Positions 7,672 to 13,009 of a DNA stretch of 13,009 bases are shown one piece after another. The stretch is from CAZOIA01 sp964579675 (lineage in GTDB: Bacteria; Planctomycetota; Phycisphaerae; UBA1845; PWPN01): positions 1 to 13,009 of the forward strand of contig CAZOIA010000155.1 in assembly GCA_964579675.1 (NCBI GenBank), given 5' to 3'. Position 1 is the stretch's first letter, and the number at the start of each line of letters is the position of its first letter. The notes under the pieces are model-generated. The model saw only the letters and a list, made by a program, of their open reading frames with translations, did no database searches and was not told where the DNA came from. Made by a program: the position numbers and the translations under genes.

Positions 7672-7791
7672 TGTCACACCGCCCCCGGTGGAACCACCTT
7701 CGTCATGCGCACGCCCAGTCCCTTCTTGGCCGCCTCTTTCGACGACAGGTAGCGATCCGCCTTGGGTCTGTTCTGTGTGCCACCACGGCAC

Positions 7792-8269
7792 GGTTTTCGC
7801 GAGCCACCCGTCTCGCGGTTTCAGCAGACCGAAACGAGAAGCACCCGCTCACCCATCAAGCATGATCTCGCGCGGTTCGGCACTGTTTCCGGCCGGTCTC
7901 ACTGGCAAGAGCTCATTGCCCTTTTCATGGTTGACCTGGAAACGTTCGGCGAATTACACCCGGCGAAACCGCGGCGTTCGTGTCACATGACCTTCTTATG
8001 ATGCACCATCAAGAGCGGTAGGGGGCCGTCGCGGAAGCCCAAGCTGAAGCCATGTGTTGGCTCGTGTTCCACAAGGCCCCTCTCGGCGGGGTGTACTGGT
8101 CTCTCAGGCAGACTCCGCAACACCGCAAGCTGTGCAAACCGGCCCGGACAACGCTTGACTGACCGGACAGGGCCCTGGGAAGGCTTCGTCGCGCGGTACG
8201 TCTATCCGCGGGCAGGCCAGCGGGAATCCTCCTAAGTACTGTGTTTATCGCAGCTTACGTTCTCGCCAA
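7792..8269. other. Gene-poor stretch with no recognisable feature
   Basis: About 480 bases in which I find no convincing gene, RNA gene or mobile-element end. The short open frames on both strands lack ribosome binding sites, recognisable motifs and consistent codon bias. Together with the portal-like fragment beside it, this may be further decayed insertion or prophage DNA that can no longer be read. Confidence 0.4.
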
Positions 8270-8298
8270 TTGACGGCCCGCAGGATCTCACGAGTTCT

Positions 8299-8318
8299 TT
8301 CGTTTTCTGTGGAACGAA
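8299..8318. promoter_or_regulatory. Inverted repeat upstream of blaI-like gene, candidate operator
   Basis: TTCGTT (8299-8304) and AACGAA (8313-8318) form a perfect six-base inverted repeat with an eight-base spacer. It sits just upstream of a -10-like CATAAT (8335-8340), overlapping where a -35 would fall. BlaI-type repressors usually autoregulate by binding dyads over their own promoter. The half-sites differ from the TACA/TGTA core of staphylococcal BlaI, so this would be a different specificity if real. Confidence 0.35.
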
Positions 8319-8346
8319 CCACGAATTCGCTCGTCATAATAGATGG

Positions 8347-8363
8347 GAGGCCGAAGTGGCCTC
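8347..8363. promoter_or_regulatory. Second inverted repeat in the leader of the blaI-like operon
   Basis: GAGGCC-GAAGT-GGCCTC is a perfect six-base dyad with a five-base loop. It lies just after the -10-like CATAAT and 24 bases before the ribosome binding site (AGGAG, 8387-8391). It could be a second operator or an RNA hairpin in the 5' leader; the sequence alone does not decide. Confidence 0.35.
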
Positions 8364-8399
8364 ACAGAATGAAACGCTCGAAGCCCAGGAGAAGGGTTG

Positions 8400-8789
8400 A
8401 TGCCCCGAAAACGCTCGTCCAAGCCCACGGAAGTGGAGTTGCAGATTCTCGGTGTGCTTTGGGCACGCGGGCCCAGCACGGTGCGTGAGGTCCACAACGC
8501 CCTCGAGGATGACCGGGATACGGGGTACTCAACCACGCTGAAGATGATGCAGATCATGACCGAAAAGGGCCTTCTTCTCAAAGACGATAGCCAACGTCCC
8601 CAAGTCTATCGTCCTGCGATGTCTCAAGAACAGGCTCAGATGCAATTCGTGGACGACTTGATCCAGCGCGTCTTCGGTGGGTCGGCCGACAAACTCATCC
8701 TCCGGGCCATCAACTCCCGTCATGTCTCTCGCAAAGATCTCGAACAGATCAGGAAGCTCCTGAAAAAGCTGGAAGGAGACTCAAAATGA
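8400..8789 (+). CDS. BlaI/MecI/CopY-family transcriptional repressor
   Basis: A 129-residue winged-helix repressor of the BlaI/MecI (penicillinase repressor) family, of normal length. The N-terminal DNA-binding domain spans about residues 8-80: LQILGVLWARGPSTVREVHN, then GYSTTLKMMQIMTEKGLLLK and RPQVYRP in the wing. The C-terminal third (QFVDDLIQRVFGGSADKL onward) is the helical dimerisation part where the partner protease normally cuts. ATG 8400 follows AGGAG by eight bases; a TTG immediately upstream is less likely. The stop codon overlaps the ATG of the M56 gene (ATGA), so the two are translationally coupled. The family represses its own operon and targets until the partner protease inactivates it. 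No beta-lactamase or other obvious target gene is in the window. Confidence 0.93.
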   Translation: MPRKRSSKPTEVELQILGVLWARGPSTVREVHNALEDDRDTGYSTTLKMMQIMTEKGLLLKDDSQRPQVYRPAMSQEQAQMQFVDDLIQRVFGGSADKLILRAINSRHVSRKDLEQIRKLLKKLEGDSK

Positions 8790-11700
8790 CCGGACTCGAT
8801 CAAGTGCTTTCCGCGGATGTGGTTCACCGGCTGGGGTGGACGCTTCTTCATTCCCTCTGGCAGGGTGGCTTGGTAGCAGGCGCGCTGGCGTTTCTACTTT
8901 TCATTATCCCGAACACCAAACCGAACGGACGTTATGTCGCCAGCTGTCTTTCATTGTTGACGATCCTGGTCCTCTGCGGCGCGACATTCTGCATGGTCGA
9001 AACGCCAGCCCCATCGGTGGAGCCCCCATCGGCCGTCGCTAACCCCGTGGCCAGTGAACCACCCGTGCGGAGCGAAGCTCCATTCACGGTCACCCCTTCA
9101 ACCGATGCTTCATACTCGGGCATGGAGCAGCCACACCCAGGGGTTGATGCACCGTCGAGCATCTCTTCGAGCTCAGTGCGGGCAGAACCCTGGGGCCATC
9201 GTATCATGGGCTTCGCTCAACCGCTGCTCCCCTGGTTTGTTCTGCTTTGGCTGCTGGGGGTCTTTGGACTGTCGATCTGGCACCTGGGCGGGTGGATCGC
9301 GATGTACCGGCTACGGAGGATCGGGACCAGTCCCGTGACCAGCGAGGTCACTGCTCTTGTCAAACACCTCTCGGAGCGCCTGCGAGTCAGCCGGCCGGTT
9401 CGAGTTCTCCAATCGGTTCTGATTCAGACGCCGGCGGTCATCGGCCACTTTCGGCCGATCATTCTCATGCCCCTCAGCGCACTCACGGGTCTTTCCTCCG
9501 AGCAGATTGAGGCGATTATCGCCCATGAATTGGCCCACATTCGCCGGTACGATTACCTCGTCAGCCTTCTGCAGACGGTGGTCGAGACCCTGCTGTTCCA
9601 CCATCCGGCCGCGTGGTGGATCTCACACCGGATCAGGATCGAACGGGAGTACTGCTGCGACGACCTGGCCTTGTCGGTCGCTCAGAACCGTGCCAATTAT
9701 GCCCAAGCACTAGGCAAGATGGCGGAGCTTCACGGCAGCGGCGTGCAACTGGCCGTGGCGGCCAGCGGTGGATCGATCCTGGGCCGCATTCACCGGCTGA
9801 TCGGCACGCCGTCAAGGCATGTGAGTCATGCCGCTCGATGCTTCGCCGGTGCCGTCTCGATTGGTGCCGTGGTCGGTTTAGCAATCTGTCTCCACCTTGC
9901 CGCCTGCGCGTCAGACCTGACAAACGGGGCACCGCCTGCGGCTACAGAGCCGGCGACCGCAGCGAATCAGCTACCATGGGGCAAACCGGTCGACGGCATG
10001 CAGGTCCGCCTGCGGGCGACGAAATCGAGGTGGAACGAGGGTAGTGGTGCGCGCCTTTGGGCTACCATGCGCAATCAAGGCACGCGGAATCTGCTTGTCC
10101 ACGCGTGGGGGCAGTCTTGCGAACTGGAAGTGGACGGGCGGTGGTATCGGCGGCCGCTCAACACGCATGGGATTCGTCCCCTGCCAAAGCCCTTTCCTCC
10201 CGGTCGCCAGTATGACAACATTGCCGTCGATCTGGACCAGTGGTGGGAGCTGGCGTCTTCCCAGAATGCGGGTCGGCCGGGGATGAGCGAGCCGGAGAAA
10301 TTGAAGCTCACGGCCGGCAAACACACAATTTGCGTGGCTTTCACGGCGACGGCCGCTAAGAACGAGCCGGGCAAACACGCCAGGGCCGTCAGCAACTCGG
10401 TCGCGATTGAGATCATCTCTGCCAAGGAGATCGCCGCCCGGCCCGGGCAGCTCAAATCCCAGAAAAACGCCTTCGAGTTGCGGCTGGCATATCACGGGCC
10501 GGGGGACAATCCCAACCAGTCGGGCGTGGAAACCCCCTTCCGGTCGTTGATCATCCATACGACCTTGATGCGTTACGACTTACCTGGCAGTTGGTCCGCG
10601 GTGTCGATCAGCGAGGATCAGGCTGCCAGGATCGTCGACCACCTGCAAGTGGACGGATCGCTGGCCGACGCCCTGCCTTTCACCGACGACCGCCCGCCGC
10701 CTGACCTGGACGGGCCGGCTTACAGCTTGACGGTCAAGGGACCGGAAAACCTGGTGCTCTACAAGCCCCTTGGCTGGGGCCTGACGGTGCTCGATTTTCT
10801 GGAGCGTTTGCGAACGGTTCTCGACGGCGACGCCGCCGAGACGCTGGACCGACTGATGGCCGTGCTGGGGCCGCAGCGGCAGCAGTGGGAGGGGGTGGCG
10901 AAGTGGGGCCAGGCGGTCGAGGGCGTGCAGGTCCGGCTGCGGGCGAAGCAATCGAAGTGGAAACTGGGCACCGCGCTACAATTCTCTGCCGATGTGCGCA
11001 ATCTGGGCACGCGGAATCTCCTTGTCTACCGGGCAGCGCGTTTCTGGACTTCTTCCGAACTGGAAATCGACGGGCGGTGGTATCGTCGGCGGCTCCCGAA
11101 GCACAACTATCGTCCCCCGCTGTCGGACCTGGTGCCGGGCCGGCAGTTCGACAACATTCTCGTCGATCTGAGCCGCGGGTGGTATCCCGTGGCTTCGCCG
11201 AGCCAGGATGCGGGGGGGACGGGCGTAACGAGAAGCGAGCCGGGGCGACTGAAGCTCGCGCCCGGCAAACACACCATCCGCGTGGCTCCGACGATGCCGG
11301 TCAGCGGCAACCGGCCCGGCGACCACGTCCGGGCCGTCAGCAACCCGATCGAGATCGAGATTGTTGCCAAGAGGGATGAGAAGGTCGGTGCGTCAGGAGA
11401 CGGCAATGCAGACGTGGGGGATCCCGCGTCGGCCGTCGAAGCCACGGGCGCCAGGCGAGATAACCAGACGACGTCCGTGCGTCCGGTCGGCGGCCCGACA
11501 TTGGATGGCAAGGAAATACTCACGAAGTTGAAGTCTTTCGATGCCGTCTATGCAGCCGCCTTTACCGCATCCGGCAATCGTCCCGGTTGGCCCAAGAAGA
11601 AATGGAAGCTCACCATGCTCGACGGGGAAATCGTCTACGAGGAACAGGTCGTCGAGATTCCCGAGCCGGCAGAAGACAGGATGGGACGGTTCATTGCGTT

Positions 11701-12817
11701 CCGCCGCACCTTCTATGTCGGGCCCAAGGTCCAGGCGGAGCACGATTGGGTGGGAAGGATCCGACGCTACGGCCCGCTGGATCCCTGGCCAGAAAAGAGC
11801 CCCGGACCGGCCACGGGAGGTTCTCTGAAGGTCGTTAGGCCGGATGCATCTACTTACATGCTCCTCATCAATCGACCACTACTGTGTCTTGGCCGCGGAT
11901 ACTCAAAGTACATTACCGATATCAAGGAGGTCGTCAAACAGGAAGACGGCCGCTTAAAGATTACCGCCGACGGCATCGACATCGGCTCTCGCCCGGGAGC
12001 CACGTGGGAGGTGGTCGTTGACCCGGATGCAGCTTATATGGTTTGTTCAGGCAAACTGGCGGACAACAAGAAGCGGGTTTCGTCCTTCGCGAATTCCGGC
12101 CTGAAGAAGTACGACGCGCGTTGTGTGCCGGAGAAGGCGGAGTGCAAGGGTGCCTTCATCAACGCGTCTTTCGAGATTCAATCCGCTTCCCCCGAGGCGG
12201 ACTTTGAACTGCTAAAACGCGCCAAGGCCGCCATGCGACCGCCCTATCTGATCCATACCGATGTCCACGATGGACGCGTAAGCCCTGAATTATACGTGGC
12301 ATACGACGCCGGGAAGGAGTCTCCGCAAGGCGGGAAACCGGATTGGGATCTTGACTTGGAGAACCCGAAGCAACCCGCGACGCAATGGGGCGAGCCGGTC
12401 GACGGCGTGCAGTGCCGGTTGCGAGCAGAGAAGACTATCTGGCAGAGCGGGAAATGGCCGAAGTTCCGGGCCGATCTGCGCAATCATGGAAAGTGCCGGC
12501 TGTCGCTCGCCGTCGCGCCGGAGTCCTGGGAGATTGAGTTAGACGGAGTTTGGTATCACGCCACGGTTCACTTCCTTGGACTGGTCAGGAAGCTGTCCCT
12601 CCTCCCGGGCGAACAGCAGACCGACATTTCGCTGGGACTGACAGAGCCGTCAGAGTGGCGGAGTAAGGAGGAAAACAAGCCGCTGCCGTTCAAACCGGGC
12701 AAGCACACCGTACGCTTCGCCCTCAGGCTATCCCCTGCGGACGGAGGTCCGCCGTCCGTTTCGGTCGTGAGCAATCCGGTCGAGATCACAATCGAGCGCG
12801 CGCTGCCCGGGTCGTAG
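8786..12817 (+). CDS. BlaR1-like M56 membrane metallopeptidase with large repeat-containing C-terminal sensor region
   Basis: A 1343-residue signal-transducing protease. Residues 1-375 form a BlaR1/MecR1-type module: helices at about 24-42, 51-70, 146-170 and 354-373; TPAVIGHFRPIILMPLSAL at 215-233; zinc site HELAH at 247-251; and REYCCDD with E288 as the likely third zinc ligand. A Pro/Ser/Glu-rich loop lies at 72-137. The fourth helix ends LAAC (371-374), a lipobox-like sequence. The remaining 970 residues should lie outside the cytoplasm. They hold three copies of one beta-rich domain (about 396-544, 705-860 and 1198-1337), with two unrelated segments between (about 550-700 and 905-1190). 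There is no penicillin-binding domain with S-x-x-K/K-T-G, unlike BlaR1 itself (about 600 residues). By analogy, an outside ligand would trigger cleavage of the BlaI-type partner encoded just upstream. Its ligand is unknown. Confidence 0.9.
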   Translation: MTGLDQVLSADVVHRLGWTLLHSLWQGGLVAGALAFLLFIIPNTKPNGRYVASCLSLLTILVLCGATFCMVETPAPSVEPPSAVANPVASEPPVRSEAPFTVTPSTDASYSGMEQPHPGVDAPSSISSSSVRAEPWGHRIMGFAQPLLPWFVLLWLLGVFGLSIWHLGGWIAMYRLRRIGTSPVTSEVTALVKHLSERLRVSRPVRVLQSVLIQTPAVIGHFRPIILMPLSALTGLSSEQIEAIIAHELAHIRRYDYLVSLLQTVVETLLFHHPAAWWISHRIRIEREYCCDDLALSVAQNRANYAQALGKMAELHGSGVQLAVAASGGSILGRIHRLIGTPSRHVSHAARCFAGAVSIGAVVGLAICLHLAACASDLTNGAPPAATEPATAANQLPWGKPVDGMQVRLRATKSRWNEGSGARLWATMRNQGTRNLLVHAWGQSCELEVDGRWYRRPLNTHGIRPLPKPFPPGRQYDNIAVDLDQWWELASSQNAGRPGMSEPEKLKLTAGKHTICVAFTATAAKNEPGKHARAVSNSVAIEIISAKEIAARPGQLKSQKNAFELRLAYHGPGDNPNQSGVETPFRSLIIHTTLMRYDLPGSWSAVSISEDQAARIVDHLQVDGSLADALPFTDDRPPPDLDGPAYSLTVKGPENLVLYKPLGWGLTVLDFLERLRTVLDGDAAETLDRLMAVLGPQRQQWEGVAKWGQAVEGVQVRLRAKQSKWKLGTALQFSADVRNLGTRNLLVYRAARFWTSSELEIDGRWYRRRLPKHNYRPPLSDLVPGRQFDNILVDLSRGWYPVASPSQDAGGTGVTRSEPGRLKLAPGKHTIRVAPTMPVSGNRPGDHVRAVSNPIEIEIVAKRDEKVGASGDGNADVGDPASAVEATGARRDNQTTSVRPVGGPTLDGKEILTKLKSFDAVYAAAFTASGNRPGWPKKKWKLTMLDGEIVYEEQVVEIPEPAEDRMGRFIAFRRTFYVGPKVQAEHDWVGRIRRYGPLDPWPEKSPGPATGGSLKVVRPDASTYMLLINRPLLCLGRGYSKYITDIKEVVKQEDGRLKITADGIDIGSRPGATWEVVVDPDAAYMVCSGKLADNKKRVSSFANSGLKKYDARCVPEKAECKGAFINASFEIQSASPEADFELLKRAKAAMRPPYLIHTDVHDGRVSPELYVAYDAGKESPQGGKPDWDLDLENPKQPATQWGEPVDGVQCRLRAEKTIWQSGKWPKFRADLRNHGKCRLSLAVAPESWEIELDGVWYHATVHFLGLVRKLSLLPGEQQTDISLGLTEPSEWRSKEENKPLPFKPGKHTVRFALRLSPADGGPPSVSVVSNPVEITIERALPGS
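9971..10417 (+). repeat. Sensor repeat domain, copy 1
   Basis: Residues 396-544 of the M56 protein. Landmarks shared with the other copies are W-G-K-P-V-D-G-x-Q-V-R-L-R-A, then RNQGTRNLLV, ELEVDGRWYRR, PPGRQYDNI, TAGKHTICVAF and AVSNSVAIEI. The alternating beta-strand pattern suggests an immunoglobulin-like sandwich. It is close to copy 2 even at DNA level. Confidence 0.8.
10898..11365 (+). repeat. Sensor repeat domain, copy 2
   Basis: Residues 705-860. The same landmarks occur: W-G-Q-A-V-E-G-V-Q-V-R-L-R-A-K, RNLGTRNLLV, ELEIDGRWYRR, VPGRQFDNI, APGKHTIRVAP and AVSNPIEIEI. Runs of DNA are identical to copy 1, for example 17 bases at 11069-11085 against 10133-10149 and 14 bases at 11006-11019 against 10079-10092. 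This points to a comparatively recent internal duplication or gene conversion. Confidence 0.8.
12377..12796 (+). repeat. Sensor repeat domain, copy 3 (divergent)
   Basis: Residues 1198-1337, closing the protein. Landmarks are W-G-E-P-V-D-G-V-Q-C-R-L-R-A-E, RNHGKCRLSL, EIELDGVWYHA, LPGEQQTDI, KPGKHTVRFAL and VVSNPVEITIE. The order is the same as in copies 1 and 2, but the sequence is more diverged, especially in the middle. Confidence 0.75.
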
Positions 12818-13009
12818 GCGACCGCGGTGAGGCCGTTGCCCTCAACACGCTGCGCGACGCAGTCGCATTTGAACGCGTGCGCGTTCGCAGAGGGGCAAGG
12901 GTCCTCGGGGTCGTAGGAATGGAGGACGCAGTCCCCGTGGAAATGGCATATAGCTGGAGACTGTAGCATCAATACAGAGCATTTCTGCTGATGTGAGGCC
13001 TTCTTGGCC
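12568..13009 (-). CDS. Possible partial Cys/His-rich protein running off the window
   Basis: From the window edge down to about 12818 the minus strand reads an open frame with strong C/G third-position bias and a distinctive composition: C-H-F-H-G-D-C-V-L-H-S, DPEDPCP, then HAFKCDCVAQRVEGNG. The spacing of Cys and His looks like a small metal-binding or disulfide-rich module. The frame has no stop up to the edge, so the gene could start outside; an internal ATG exists at 12969. Below about 12817 the frame continues to a stop at 12568, but there it lies antisense to the M56 gene and loses its character. The natural C terminus is therefore probably missing and the piece may be a truncated remnant. 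I recognise no family. Confidence 0.35.
   Translation of the reverse strand, partial: AKKASHQQKCSVLMLQSPAICHFHGDCVLHSYDPEDPCPSANAHAFKCDCVAQRVEGNGLTAVAYDPGSARSIVISTGLLTTETDGGPPSAGDSLRAKRTVCLPGLNGSGLFSSLLRHSDGSVSPSEMSVCCSPGRRDSFLTSPRK

Noticed and set aside
7240..7752. 170-codon plus-strand frame across the phage-like remnant
   Set aside because: The minus strand reads portal-like motifs with proper codon bias. The plus reading is its antisense.
7792..8398. CRISPR array, tRNA or other structured RNA in the gene-poor stretch
   Set aside because: No regularly spaced direct repeats, no tRNA-like cloverleaf and no recognisable conserved RNA motif were found by reading both strands.
8400..12817. 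True beta-lactam resistance regulon (blaI-blaR1-blaZ)
   Set aside because: The sensor lacks a penicillin-binding domain and no beta-lactamase gene is present in the window.
12854..12886. Two adjacent dyads (GCGAC-GCA-GTCGC and GAACGCG-TG-CGCGTTC) after the M56 gene, considered as a terminator
   Set aside because: No T-run follows and the second loop is only two bases. The region also reads as coding on the minus strand, so the dyads may simply be codon pattern.

Overview
The window looks like a piece of a planctomycete-type chromosome. It is moderately GC-rich, with C or G favoured at third codon positions. It carries a BlaI-type repressor paired with an oversized M56 (BlaR1-like) membrane metallopeptidase, a secreted glycan-degrading pair (alpha-glucuronidase/GH20-like DUF4838 protein plus a BNR/Asp-box sialidase-like protein), a FloA-type flotillin and a B12-binding radical SAM enzyme. 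This mix is common in Planctomycetota and related PVC or metagenomic genomes. The assignment is inferred from gene content, not from a marker gene.

Layout. Bases 64-1691 (+): floA, a small conserved-looking soluble protein and a small two-helix membrane protein. The FloA frame stops at a position where the family normally has a glycine and then a further tail. Bases 1922-3355 (+): a B12-binding radical SAM protein, convergent with the next operon. Bases 3453-7057 (-): a two-gene operon with the DUF4838 protein first and the sialidase-like protein second, 5 nt apart. Both appear to be exported, and the sialidase C terminus looks frameshifted. Bases 7058-8399: a long gene-poor stretch holding a decayed fragment that resembles a lambda-family phage portal protein (- strand), then about 600 bases in which I recognise nothing, then the control region of the next operon with two perfect inverted repeats. 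Bases 8400-12817 (+): blaI-like repressor and M56 sensor-protease, overlapping by ATGA. Bases 12818-13009: the minus strand reads as a Cys/His-rich coding fragment that runs off the window.

The most distinctive element is the 1343-residue M56 protein. After a standard four-helix BlaR1-type protease module it has no penicillin-binding sensor. Its roughly 970-residue exterior part contains three copies of one beta-rich domain, separated by two other domains of unknown function. The fourth membrane helix ends in a lipobox-like Leu-Ala-Ala-Cys. By analogy with BlaR1/BlaI, an outside signal would activate the zinc protease, which would remove the BlaI-type repressor. No beta-lactamase is nearby, so signal and targets are unknown.
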